From Lachnospiraceae bacterium (GTDB lineage: Bacteria > Bacillota > Clostridia > Lachnospirales > Lachnospiraceae): a stretch of 64,000 bases of DNA. The stretch is taken from positions 24,326 to 88,325 of the forward strand of contig JAFXCD010000023.1 in NCBI GenBank assembly GCA_017521605.1, given 5' to 3'. Positions within the stretch are counted from its first letter, which is position 1; each line of letters opens with the position of its first letter. Below are positions 8,938 to 18,647 of this stretch, piece by piece. The notes beneath the pieces were generated by a model. It searched no databases. It saw only the letters and a program-made list of their open reading frames with translations, and had not been told where the DNA came from. Both the position numbers and the translations under genes were made by a program.

Positions 8938-9828
8938 ATGTTTTGGATAATGCTTATCATTAATTTAATAATTGTAGTCTGTTATCTGATTTGGAATATT
9001 GTGCGTAAAGAGGAAAAACAGAAAGGCTTTATTATTCGTTCGGTTGTGATGTTCTGTTGTCCCATTATCGGTCCCTGTTTCTTTTTGATAAGTCATGTTC
9101 TGTTTTTGGTGGTTTTTTCGGATACGGTGGATTTGGAAGATGTTATCTTTAGTAAGGAGCGTGTAAAAACTTACTTGCACGCAGATGAAGACAGAGAGCG
9201 TAATGTGGTACCCTTGGAAGAAGCTATTGAGATTACGGATAAGGAAAATTTGCGTAATCTTATGATGAACATTGTTCGTGGAGATATACATCAGTCCTTG
9301 GCGAAGGTGGCGATGGCTATGGATGGAGAAGATACGGAAACAGCACATTATGCAGCATCCGTATTACAGGATACACTTAATGATTTCAGAAACAGGGTGC
9401 ATAGTGTCAGAGAAGCTGTTTTAAAGAATGATGAGCATCAGGTTGATTATGCATGTTACCTGATTGAATATATGGATAGCTTTTTGAAGCAGAATGTGCT
9501 TACGGAACTGGAACAAAAGACCTATGTAAATATTATGGATGAAACCTGTGAGCTGATATATGAGAAGGAACCGCTTCGTTTGCTGAATGTTCATTATGAA
9601 ATGGTGGCAATCAGATTACTTGAGGTAAATGAGTTTGAGAAGAGCCAAAAGTGGTGTGAACGTTCCGTGTATCATCACCCCAATACCTTGTCCACTTATA
9701 CCATGCAGCTGAAGTTATATTTTACCAGTAATCAAAAAGAAAAGTTTTTTAGTGTGCTGGATGAGTTGAGAAGTTCATCGGTGGTTATTGATAAAGAGAC
9801 ATTGGAAATGATACGTATATTTTTGTAA
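8938..9828 (+). CDS. pelE: PelE-like membrane protein with TPR-type helical domain
   Basis: Two membrane helices (about residues 3-20 and 32-57) precede a long soluble alpha-helical domain with repeats resembling TPRs, ending in EFEKSQKWCERSVYHHPNTLSTYTMQLKLYF. This layout and its position directly after pelD fit PelE, which links PelD to PelF in the inner-membrane complex. It starts 4 bp after the pelD stop. Identification leans on synteny as much as on sequence. Confidence 0.7.
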   Translation: MFWIMLIINLIIVVCYLIWNIVRKEEKQKGFIIRSVVMFCCPIIGPCFFLISHVLFLVVFSDTVDLEDVIFSKERVKTYLHADEDRERNVVPLEEAIEITDKENLRNLMMNIVRGDIHQSLAKVAMAMDGEDTETAHYAASVLQDTLNDFRNRVHSVREAVLKNDEHQVDYACYLIEYMDSFLKQNVLTELEQKTYVNIMDETCELIYEKEPLRLLNVHYEMVAIRLLEVNEFEKSQKWCERSVYHHPNTLSTYTMQLKLYFTSNQKEKFFSVLDELRSSSVVIDKETLEMIRIFL

Positions 9829-9859
9829 AGACTTATTTGTATGAAAGGGAGATGAGAAT

Positions 9860-12208
9860 ATGTCAATGACAACTTTTATGATATGGCAGATGATTGGCAT
9901 ATTTTGTGCCTATTTTGGAGTGACTCTGATTTTGCCACTGATTGTATTCAGACATCTGTTAAAGGGAAGAACAGTTATTAATCAGATTCTTTTCAGTTTT
10001 TTGATCGGAAATTCTTATATCGTCACAATGGTACAGATATTACAGCTTTTGAAGATTAGTAATGGGGTGACTTTAATTGTATCTACTGTGGTACCGGCAT
10101 ATGTAGTTTGGGTAAAGCTGAATAAGGTGCCGGTAGTGAAGGTGGCAGAAGAAATTGGGACGAATGTTAAGAGAATAACCTTAAAGCGTCTTGGAACAAA
10201 GACTGCAACATATCGTTTGCATAATAGATTTTGGAAGAAAAGTAAGATTGTAGTTAAGAATGTGGGCTATATCATAATGCAGAATATTCTGGAGATAATC
10301 TTGCAGATTATATTATTGCTTGTATTAATCTATGTATATGGTCAGGGAATAATTTCTGTATATGGTTATACAGCTTCAGACATACCTGTTCACAATTATT
10401 GGATTAACGCATTAAGTGATAATAATATATATGTGGCAGGCGTATATCCCCATGGTTTCCATTGTGTAATTTATTATTTACATAAAGTGTTTGGATTTGA
10501 TACATATATTCTATTGTCTCTATTTGCTTTTGTGCAGGTAGTGTGCATTAATTTTGCACTTTTATATTTTTTAAGGCTTTGCTGTAAGCAAAAGTATATT
10601 GCTTATGCCGGCATATTTTTTTATGCAATAGGCGGGATGTATACACAAGGTACATATTGGCGTTTTTCAAGTTCTTTGCCCCAGGAATTTGGCATGATTT
10701 TCATATTACCGGCAATATATTATGGTTTTGAGTTTTTTCAAGAACGTTATAATGAAGTGAAACAGGAGAAAAAGAAGGAAAAATCTCTGTATTCGCTGTA
10801 TGGTTTTGCCATGGCATTCGGATTGACCTTGTCCGCTCATTTCTATAATACAATAATTGCTGCTTTCTTTTGTATAGCTATGGCACTGGCTTATATCTTT
10901 TTATTGGTTAGAAAGCAGTATTTTGGTAATATTGTTATTACCTGTTTGATTAGTGTGTTGGTTGCTATATTACCTATGGGAATTGCATTTGCGACAGGAA
11001 CGCGATTAGAAGGTTCATTATATTGGGCCAGTAATGTTATAAAAGGTTCCATAAGCGAAGAGCCTTCAGCGAGTACAGAGGCGGAAGGAAACATTGATAG
11101 TAGTGTAACGGAAATAACAAGCCCAAATGAATTTGAAATCAGTCATAATGATTCAACTATAAAGCAGGAAAACATACAAGAGAATCATGTAGAAAGAGAA
11201 GACTTGGAGCAAACGCAAAATCAGAATATTGTACAGGGAAAGAAAAAAAGCTTTAATGAACTAGTAGGAGAAATTAGTCTGAAGATAAATACAAAATTAA
11301 CTGTTTTTATATGGAATAGCAATGCTGTGTTACTTAATAGGATATTGTGGCTATCGGTTATTGGTCTTGTGGGAGCGGGTTGTGTATATTATGTTTTGCG
11401 AAAACCTTGTGAGGGTGCAATGCTGTTTACGATATCAATAAGTACAATTATTTTATTGATTGCATTAACGGCAGATACACTTGGATTACCTACTCTATTG
11501 GATTCCAGCAGATGCTGTATATATGTGGCATATACGATTCCGGTTGCATTGACCGGTGCTTTGGATGCGGTCATAACATTGTGTACCGGTGATGGGCGCT
11601 GGCGTTTGGTAGGTAATGTATTATCGTGTTTATGTATTGCACTGGTTTGGATAGCTTTAATCAGTAATGATATTCTTAGAAAACCATATACTCCCAATAT
11701 GTTTGAACGAAATGAATCAATTACTTCTTTAACAAATATATTGAGGAATAACAAGGATTTTACATGGACAATTTGTTCGGCTAACGATGAGTTCCGTATG
11801 TGCGAAAAGAGAGGATATCATTATGAAATAATAACATTATTAAAGCAGTTAGAGAATATGGATGAAGAAACCATAGTTACAATACCGACAGAAAAGGTCT
11901 TCTTTTTTATTGATAAAATACCTTTGGATTATGCTTCTACATATACAATAGGTGAGGAGAAGGTGTCTGAAGAATATGCAAATATGAACTTGTCTTATGC
12001 AGGAGGGCTGGCACCGTATCAAAGTTATGCCCGATTGACAACTATGTCCCGTATGTATTATTGGGCACAGGAGTTTATGCGTAAGTATCCCAATGAAATG
12101 AAGGTTTATTTGGAAACAGACCAGTTTGTTTGTTATGTATTAGAGCAGAATACATATGATTTGTATAATCTGGCGATTGATTACGGTTATAATACGAGGG
12201 ATAAATAA
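9860..12208 (+). CDS. Large polytopic membrane protein of the Pel operon (GT-C-like)
   Basis: The 782-aa protein has N-terminal helices, a helix near 145-170, then many helices interrupted by a hydrophilic, Glu/Ser/Gln-rich loop (about 395-480). It ends in a ~170-residue soluble domain. The loop after the fifth helix reads SDIPVHNYWINALSDNNIY, followed by YPHGFHCVIYYLHKVFG. An Asp/His pair in the first large outside loop before a P-G-H motif is usual for GT-C glycosyltransferases, which use lipid-linked sugars. It has no counterpart in classical pelA-G. Its stop overlaps the next start (TAATG). The function is unproven. Confidence 0.55.
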   Translation: MSMTTFMIWQMIGIFCAYFGVTLILPLIVFRHLLKGRTVINQILFSFLIGNSYIVTMVQILQLLKISNGVTLIVSTVVPAYVVWVKLNKVPVVKVAEEIGTNVKRITLKRLGTKTATYRLHNRFWKKSKIVVKNVGYIIMQNILEIILQIILLLVLIYVYGQGIISVYGYTASDIPVHNYWINALSDNNIYVAGVYPHGFHCVIYYLHKVFGFDTYILLSLFAFVQVVCINFALLYFLRLCCKQKYIAYAGIFFYAIGGMYTQGTYWRFSSSLPQEFGMIFILPAIYYGFEFFQERYNEVKQEKKKEKSLYSLYGFAMAFGLTLSAHFYNTIIAAFFCIAMALAYIFLLVRKQYFGNIVITCLISVLVAILPMGIAFATGTRLEGSLYWASNVIKGSISEEPSASTEAEGNIDSSVTEITSPNEFEISHNDSTIKQENIQENHVEREDLEQTQNQNIVQGKKKSFNELVGEISLKINTKLTVFIWNSNAVLLNRILWLSVIGLVGAGCVYYVLRKPCEGAMLFTISISTIILLIALTADTLGLPTLLDSSRCCIYVAYTIPVALTGALDAVITLCTGDGRWRLVGNVLSCLCIALVWIALISNDILRKPYTPNMFERNESITSLTNILRNNKDFTWTICSANDEFRMCEKRGYHYEIITLLKQLENMDEETIVTIPTEKVFFFIDKIPLDYASTYTIGEEKVSEEYANMNLSYAGGLAPYQSYARLTTMSRMYYWAQEFMRKYPNEMKVYLETDQFVCYVLEQNTYDLYNLAIDYGYNTRDK

Positions 12209-14055
12209 TGGATAGAATGGTATCGCGCAGAAGATTAGTCAGCATGACCATGATAATGCTGGTGCTATTGTTTATGTTCCAGTTTACACAGGTGATTAAA
12301 GATGTTGGCAATGATTATAATGTAAATGAATATGCGGTAGAAACTCCCTTGGACAGAACATCTTCGTGGAAGATGGGAGATATGGGGAGTACTAAGGATT
12401 ATGAGTATGTAGCATTTCTTGGAGATACAGGTACTCAATTAGGCAATATTATAGAACAATGGTGTATGTATACTAAAAGGGAGTTGAAAGAATACTCTTC
12501 GGTGGATGAGCTAAAAATATTAGCAGAGGATAAGCCGGAGGTCTTATTGATTGATTCGGGTTTTGTGGATTTTGGGAAGGATACAAATTCCTTAGGAGCA
12601 TTGACAAATGAAGAAATATCTATGATATTTTGTAATTTGCCGGATGTGAATGTAATTGCTAAAAATGGCAGATTGAGAGAACTACTGGGTATAAAAAGCG
12701 TGGAAGCATATAAGGTAGAATTGACGGGTGTAAAACTATTTGGTGGATTTTTGCTTGGTGGCGATACCATATATGCCGTGGAGGAAGAAGAACAGGCTAA
12801 AAGACAGGATTTAGATTTAAATATTCCATGGTACGCCGTATTCGGTGGCACAAAATCCTATATGGTAGGAATGCTGGAAGAAGAACAGTTGGAAAACTAT
12901 AAGCATAAGAACGAAATGTCTCCTGCTGTTATTTGGAGAAATAGTTATAAAAAAGCTTTTGTTTTTGCTGTAAACGGAGATTATATGAGTGACAGCACTG
13001 GATTAGGGATACTGGATGCTATGATGTCAGAATTACATCCTTATGAGATATATCCGGTAATTAACGCACAAAATCTGACAGTTGCAAATTTCCCGGGATT
13101 TGCAGAAGAGAATACGGAAGAGATTATGCGACTTTACAGCAGGGATCAAAGTGATCTGTTCAGAGATATTATGTGGCCCAGTATTAATGCTACCATGAAG
13201 CGAAACAGATTGCATGAATCTGTGTTTTTTATGGCACAAGCTGATTATTTGGATAATAATGAGCCTAAAGAAGATGAATATGTTTTTTATTTAAAGGAAT
13301 TAAATGAACAAAGAGCAGAAGCAGGAGTTTCCATAAATTGTAGAGAAAAGAATATTTCGCTTTCTGATAAAATGGCACGGGACTGCCAGTTTTATGAGAA
13401 GGCAAACAATGGATATGTTTTTACAGCTGCTTATGCCGATGATTCCGAAAATGTCAGCGAATTAAGAAGAATTATAGAAAAGGAATCGGCATTGAAGGAT
13501 ATAAAAACCATAGTACAGCGATATGATGCTTCTACACCTATAGTATCTTACCTGAATAAGGATATTACATTACAGAATACCATTACAGATGGTGTATATT
13601 ATACCTTTTCACAGGACTTGCGAATGAAGAGTTTGCAGACGGCATTAGGATATTCCAATACGCTTTTGGATATGTATCCTATAGCATGGCCGGAAAGTGA
13701 GAATGATGTATGGGAAAAGATGTATGATGATTACTCCAGAAATGTTGACACCTTCTGGAAAGAGTTTCATGTGTTTGATAATACTACTGCCTCTGAGAGT
13801 GACAGAAGGGTAAGAAGCTTTTTGAGTCTTGATTACGAGCACCAATTAACTGATAATGTTTTGAATTTGCAAGTAAAAAATATGCAGGAAAATGCCTGGT
13901 TCATTTTACGTACCAATGGTCAGAATATTGAAAAGGTTGAAGGTGCTAGTGTTAAAAAGATTGAAGATGAAGCATATTTATTGATGATTAATGAAGCAAA
14001 TGTAAAGATTTACTTAAAGAACATGGATGAATTATATTATTATATGCCTGAATAA
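12208..14055 (+). CDS. Extracytoplasmic protein in the PelA position (deacetylase-like, catalytic motif not seen)
   Basis: An N-terminal signal anchor (about residues 10-28) precedes a ~580-residue extracytoplasmic part. The middle (about 245-425) has the alternating beta/alpha pattern and the FAVNGDYMSDSTG strand expected of polysaccharide deacetylase folds. Gram-positive pel clusters place a PelA deacetylase between pelE and pelF, as here. However, I find no HxxxH motif anywhere in the protein, so a NodB-type metal site is not evident. It may be a non-catalytic relative or belong to another family. It overlaps the upstream gene by one base and ends 47 bp before pelF. Confidence 0.5.
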   Translation: MDRMVSRRRLVSMTMIMLVLLFMFQFTQVIKDVGNDYNVNEYAVETPLDRTSSWKMGDMGSTKDYEYVAFLGDTGTQLGNIIEQWCMYTKRELKEYSSVDELKILAEDKPEVLLIDSGFVDFGKDTNSLGALTNEEISMIFCNLPDVNVIAKNGRLRELLGIKSVEAYKVELTGVKLFGGFLLGGDTIYAVEEEEQAKRQDLDLNIPWYAVFGGTKSYMVGMLEEEQLENYKHKNEMSPAVIWRNSYKKAFVFAVNGDYMSDSTGLGILDAMMSELHPYEIYPVINAQNLTVANFPGFAEENTEEIMRLYSRDQSDLFRDIMWPSINATMKRNRLHESVFFMAQADYLDNNEPKEDEYVFYLKELNEQRAEAGVSINCREKNISLSDKMARDCQFYEKANNGYVFTAAYADDSENVSELRRIIEKESALKDIKTIVQRYDASTPIVSYLNKDITLQNTITDGVYYTFSQDLRMKSLQTALGYSNTLLDMYPIAWPESENDVWEKMYDDYSRNVDTFWKEFHVFDNTTASESDRRVRSFLSLDYEHQLTDNVLNLQVKNMQENAWFILRTNGQNIEKVEGASVKKIEDEAYLLMINEANVKIYLKNMDELYYYMPE

Positions 14056-14102
14056 GTAAGACAAAAGGAATTTTGAATTCCCAAATGTACTGGAGGAAAC
14101 GT

Positions 14103-15554
14103 ATGAGAATCTGTATCGTGGCTGAAGGATGCTATCCTTATGTTATGGGTGGTGTTTCCAGTTGGATTGATAGTATGATAAAGTCATTTCCCAACATAGA
14201 ATTTTGTTTATTGACGATTATCACAGATAGGGAACAGAGCGGTAAATTTCTATATACATTACCGGATAATGTTACGGAAGTATATGAGGCTTATCTGAAT
14301 GATTATGACTGGAGTAAGAAACGGAAATATGGTAGAAGAACAAGGCTGAATAAACAGGAGTACAGAGCTCTGAGAAGTGTAATTCTGAATGAACAGGTGG
14401 ATTGGGATACCCTGTTTGATATGTTTCAGAATAAGAAAATCAGTATAGATGATTTACTTATGGGGGCAGATTTTTTTAATGTGGTACAGGAGTGTTATAA
14501 TTTAAAGTTTCCGCAGATTGTATTTTCGGATTTTTTGTGGACCATACGTTCTATTTATTTACCGCTATTTCTGATAATGCAGACCAATCTTCCCAAAGCA
14601 GATTTTTATCATTGTGTAGCTACAGGATATGCAGGTTTGTTGGGAAGTATGGCGCGGTATAGGTATGGCTGCGGTTTGTTGGTATCAGAGCACGGAATCT
14701 ATACACGTGAACGTGAAGAAGAGATTATTAAAGCTTTTTGGGTAGAAGGAATTTATAAAAATATATGGATAGACCAGTTTAGAAAAATGTCTCGTCTGGC
14801 ATATGAGCGTTCTGATAAGGTGACCAGTTTGTATGAACATGCCAAAGAATTACAGATGGAGTTGGGGTGCCCGGAATCCCGAATTATCATTACTCCCAAC
14901 GGTATTGATATGGAACGTTTTGCTGATTTGCCGGGGAAGACGGATGAAGAGACGGAATGGATTAATATAGGGGCTGTATTACGTGTTACACCTATTAAGG
15001 ATGTAAAAACCATGATTCGAGCATTTTCTTATGCAAAAGAGAAGGTACCTAATATAAAATTATGGATTATGGGTCCTATGGATGAGGATGAGGTATATGC
15101 CAATGAATGTTTTGAATTAGTAGAAACATTGAAAATTACAAATGTATATTTTACCGGCAGAGTTGATGTCAGACAGTATTTAGGAAAAATGGATTTTACC
15201 ATTTTAACCAGTATCAGTGAAGGCATGCCACTGACTATTTTAGAGAGCTATGCTGCTAAGAAGCCGGTAATTGCAACAGATGTGGGTAACTGCAGAGGGC
15301 TTATTTATGGTGAAAGTGATGATTACGGAATGGCAGGTATATTGACACATATTATGAATGTTTCGGAGATTGCAGAAGCAATTGTAAAGCTGGCAGAATC
15401 ATCGGAGTTGCGTGCGACCATGGGTGAAGTTGGTTATAAACGTGTTCAGAAGAATTATCGTATTGAACAGATGAAGGCAACCTATGAGGAGATTTATAGG
15501 GAACTTGGTGAAAAATATGGATGTAAATGGCCAGAAGGGTTGTTTAGAGTGTAA
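14103..15554 (+). CDS. pelF: PelF-type GT4 glycosyltransferase (Pel polymerase)
   Basis: PelF is the cytoplasmic GT4 enzyme that polymerises the GalNAc-rich Pel chain. The protein begins MRICIVAEGCYPYVMGGVSS, the hallmark N-terminus of this family. It has a long insert after the first beta-strands and the GT4 C-terminal block ITPNGIDMERF, ..IMGPMDEDEVY.., SISEGMPLTILE (the E-x7-E region). I chose the ATG at 14103 because GGAGGA lies just upstream; an in-frame TTG at 14073 would add ten residues before that SD. It is followed 21 bp later by pelG. Confidence 0.92.
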   Translation: MRICIVAEGCYPYVMGGVSSWIDSMIKSFPNIEFCLLTIITDREQSGKFLYTLPDNVTEVYEAYLNDYDWSKKRKYGRRTRLNKQEYRALRSVILNEQVDWDTLFDMFQNKKISIDDLLMGADFFNVVQECYNLKFPQIVFSDFLWTIRSIYLPLFLIMQTNLPKADFYHCVATGYAGLLGSMARYRYGCGLLVSEHGIYTREREEEIIKAFWVEGIYKNIWIDQFRKMSRLAYERSDKVTSLYEHAKELQMELGCPESRIIITPNGIDMERFADLPGKTDEETEWINIGAVLRVTPIKDVKTMIRAFSYAKEKVPNIKLWIMGPMDEDEVYANECFELVETLKITNVYFTGRVDVRQYLGKMDFTILTSISEGMPLTILESYAAKKPVIATDVGNCRGLIYGESDDYGMAGILTHIMNVSEIAEAIVKLAESSELRATMGEVGYKRVQKNYRIEQMKATYEEIYRELGEKYGCKWPEGLFRV

Positions 15555-15575
15555 AGATATAGTAAGGAGGCATAT

Positions 15576-17039
15576 ATGGCAGGTATTGGTGTTAATTTAA
15601 ATAAAATATTTTCAAAGAACACAATTACTACCCATATTTATGGTTTTACATATAGTATGGTGGCTACCATCGCACCAATGTTTTTGGTAATCGGGGCGAT
15701 TATCATAATGCAGCTGTTATTAGGATTTTCAAAGGTAGGATATGCTACACGCGAATTATATTCTTGTACAGTTCTTTATATATTTATCTTTGCACTTCTG
15801 ACAGCATCACCCTTTAATGCAGTATTGTCAAAATATATGTCAGATGTAATTTACAATGAGACGTATTCGGATATTCTTCCCTGTTATTATTTTGGATTGA
15901 TTCTTAATGTTGTATTCAGCTGCTTATGGGGAATTCCTTTTTGTATTTGGGAGCATGTAGTAGGGAATGTGCCGATTTACTATGTTTTTACAGGGTATTG
16001 CGGCTATATTTCATTGGTTCTTGTATTTTATTCCATGCTTTATTTATCTATTTGTAAGGATTATAAGAAAATATCCTTGTTTTTTTTCATTGGTATGTCG
16101 ATAACAATAATACTATCATTAATATTAGTTTATTTATTTAAGGTGGAAGTAACCTATGCCATGTTGTTATCTTTGGTAGTAGGCTTTGCTATCATAGCTT
16201 GTTTAGAATTTGCTTTAACAAAAAGTTATTTTAGAGAGAATAGTGGAAAATATAAAGAGGTTTATCAATATTTTAAAAAGTATTGGAAGCTTGTTCTAAC
16301 TAATTTCTTTTATATATTAGGTCTGTATACCCATAATTTTGTGTTTTGGGGAACCGATATGCGGATGGTTGTTGTAGATAGTTTTGTTTGTATGCAACCT
16401 TATGATATGGCGTCATTTATTGCCATGTTTACTAATATTTCAGCAAGTGTATTATTTATAACCAGAGTGGAAATGCATTTTCATGAAAGATATCGTGCAT
16501 ATTCAGAAGCGGTTATCGGTGGTCGGGGAATGGATATTGAAAATGCGAAGAGACGTATGTTTAGACAATTATCAGAAGAATTAATGAACATGGTTCGAAT
16601 TCAGTTCATTTTATCGGTAATAGTCTATTTTATTTGCATTACCTTATTGCCTTATTTGGGATTGGGAGGCTTAGTAATGAAGATTTATCCATGTCTGGCG
16701 GTAGGATATTTTATTCTGTTTACTATGTATGCAGCAATTATTTTCCAGTATTATTATAATGACATGACTGGTGCATTGATGACATCTGTGGCATTTTGGT
16801 TGGCTACGTTATTGGGAAGCATATGGGCTACGCATTTGCAACCTATATGGTTTGGAATAGGTTTGGTAATTGGTGCAATGGTTGGATGGATGGTAGCATA
16901 TGCCAGATTACGATTCATAGAGAATAGTGTGGATACACATATATTCTGTAATGGTAGTATTATGAAGAAAGGTCAGGGTACAAAACCCACCAATATAGTG
17001 TTCAGCAGATATACGATGAAAACAGAACAGAGAAAGTAG
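15576..17039 (+). CDS. pelG: PelG-type polysaccharide transporter (MVF/Wzx-like membrane protein)
   Basis: The 487-aa protein has about 12 membrane helices and begins MAGIGVNLNKIFSKNTITTHIYGFTYS, the conserved N-terminus of PelG. PelG exports the growing Pel chain together with PelD, PelE and PelF. SD AAGGAGG is 6 nt before the ATG. The order D-E-x-A-F-G is that of Gram-positive pel operons with one extra gene. Confidence 0.92.
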   Translation: MAGIGVNLNKIFSKNTITTHIYGFTYSMVATIAPMFLVIGAIIIMQLLLGFSKVGYATRELYSCTVLYIFIFALLTASPFNAVLSKYMSDVIYNETYSDILPCYYFGLILNVVFSCLWGIPFCIWEHVVGNVPIYYVFTGYCGYISLVLVFYSMLYLSICKDYKKISLFFFIGMSITIILSLILVYLFKVEVTYAMLLSLVVGFAIIACLEFALTKSYFRENSGKYKEVYQYFKKYWKLVLTNFFYILGLYTHNFVFWGTDMRMVVVDSFVCMQPYDMASFIAMFTNISASVLFITRVEMHFHERYRAYSEAVIGGRGMDIENAKRRMFRQLSEELMNMVRIQFILSVIVYFICITLLPYLGLGGLVMKIYPCLAVGYFILFTMYAAIIFQYYYNDMTGALMTSVAFWLATLLGSIWATHLQPIWFGIGLVIGAMVGWMVAYARLRFIENSVDTHIFCNGSIMKKGQGTKPTNIVFSRYTMKTEQRK

Positions 17040-17048
17040 GGAAGAAAT

Positions 17049-17447
17049 ATGGAAGTTGCTGATATTTTACGTGCTTGTATCATCTTAGTGGGATTTGCGT
17101 TGTTGTGTATAACAGTTACATCCTTGGCAAAAAGGAGAATGACGGAAACCTTTTGTATTATTTGGGGAGGTGTATCCTTTTTAGTAATACTGGCAGGGAT
17201 TCTGTTAAGACCGGTGCTTTTGAAGAATTATATCAGCATTGCCGGCATGGTGATTTTGTCATTGGCAGGCTTTTGTATTATTTGCGGAGCTTATTTTTTA
17301 TCTACTATGATATCGGATTTGACCAGAAAAAATCGCGAATTGGCAATACAGGTATCTTTATTAAAAAGAGAATGCGAAAAAAACAAAGAGCGATTGGATA
17401 AGTTGGAAGGCAATGTAGCAGATGAAGAAGATATTGATTACAATTAA
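17049..17447 (+). CDS. Small membrane protein, DUF2304-like
   Basis: There are three membrane helices (about residues 5-25, 34-52 and 60-90), the second with FCIIWGGVSFLVILAGI, and then a charged coiled coil to residue 132. This matches DUF2304-type proteins, which commonly sit next to dolichyl-phosphate-mannose synthase-like GT2 genes in cell-surface polysaccharide operons; such a GT2 lies one gene away. The last 26 bases overlap the next gene in another frame. Confidence 0.6.
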   Translation: MEVADILRACIILVGFALLCITVTSLAKRRMTETFCIIWGGVSFLVILAGILLRPVLLKNYISIAGMVILSLAGFCIICGAYFLSTMISDLTRKNRELAIQVSLLKRECEKNKERLDKLEGNVADEEDIDYN

Positions 17448-18627
17448 TACATTAGGACTGGCTGGAGCAGAAGTTGCTTTATTGGGGCTTTTGCAACAAT
17501 TGGATCCTAAAGAATATGAAGTATCTTTGTATGTGATTACCGGTCAGGGAGAACTTCGGGAGAGACTGCCAAAGCATGTAAAACTATTAAATAAATGTTA
17601 CTGTGACAGTTCGGTTTTAAGTGCTGAGGGACGCAAAGCTTTAATGAAAACAGTCTTAAAGGCTTTGATTGCAAAAGGGAAGGGGATTATATTGTTCCCG
17701 TATTTATTGAAACATTTAATGAAGCAGATTACAAGCGGTAAAATCTGTCCGGACAAGCTTTTGTGGAGAGTATTATCTGAAGCGTCAGAACGTTTTGAGG
17801 AGACTTATGACTTGGCAATAGCCTATTTGGAAGGTGGTGCTACTTATTATGTGGCAGACCATGTAAAGGCAAAGAAGAAAGCTACATTTGTACATGTGGA
17901 TTATTCAGAAGCCGGATACAATAGAAGTCTGGATAGAAATTGCTATTTGAAGTTTGATAAAATATTTACTGTGTCTGATGAAGTAAAGACAAGCATTCTG
18001 GCGGTATATCCAGAGTGTAAAGAAAAGACAGAGGTTTTTCATAATATTCTGAATCAGGAGAATATTCGTGATAAAGCAAAGGAACCGGGTGGATTTACGG
18101 ATTTTTATGAAGGATTTCGCATATTAACAGTTGGAAGACTAACTGTTCAAAAAGCCTATGATATATCTATAGAAGCCATGAAGCTGTTGAAGGATAAAGG
18201 GATAGATGCACGTTGGTATGTATTAGGTGAAGGAGACCAAAGAACAATGCTGACTACCAAGATTCAACAGTTGGGGTTGCAAGAGGATTTTTTGCTTTTG
18301 GGTGCAGTGGATAATCCATATCCTTACTATGCACAGACAGATATTTATGTGCATGCTACCCGTTTTGAGGGAAAGAGCATTGCTATTCAGGAAGCACAGA
18401 CTTTAGGGTGTCCTATATTGGTTTCAGATTGTAGTGGAAATCGAGAGCAGGTAACTCACGGTGTGGATGGGCTGTTGTGTGATTTGACCCCGGAGGCTAT
18501 CTGTGACGGAATCAGGAAGCTTTATGAACAGGAAGATAAGCGAAAAGAGTATGGCGTGAATGCTTCTAAGAAAAAGCTTACGAATCCGGAAGAAGTGGAG
18601 AAATTACTGGTATTGATGAAAGAATAA
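17422..18627 (+). CDS. GT4 family glycosyltransferase
   Basis: It has the GT-B fold pattern: N-terminal MKKILITINTLGLAGAEVALL (donor-side glycine loop), then VGRLTVQKAYDISIEAMKLL, YVLGEGDQRTML and FEGKSIAIQEAQTLGCPILVSD, which contains the GT4 E-x7-E motif. It should add a sugar to a lipid-linked or polymeric acceptor at the cytoplasmic face. It overlaps the preceding small membrane protein, indicating translational coupling. The sugar specificity cannot be read. Confidence 0.85.
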   Translation: MKKILITINTLGLAGAEVALLGLLQQLDPKEYEVSLYVITGQGELRERLPKHVKLLNKCYCDSSVLSAEGRKALMKTVLKALIAKGKGIILFPYLLKHLMKQITSGKICPDKLLWRVLSEASERFEETYDLAIAYLEGGATYYVADHVKAKKKATFVHVDYSEAGYNRSLDRNCYLKFDKIFTVSDEVKTSILAVYPECKEKTEVFHNILNQENIRDKAKEPGGFTDFYEGFRILTVGRLTVQKAYDISIEAMKLLKDKGIDARWYVLGEGDQRTMLTTKIQQLGLQEDFLLLGAVDNPYPYYAQTDIYVHATRFEGKSIAIQEAQTLGCPILVSDCSGNREQVTHGVDGLLCDLTPEAICDGIRKLYEQEDKRKEYGVNASKKKLTNPEEVEKLLVLMKE

Positions 18628-18647
18628 AGATACAAGGAGGTTAGGAT

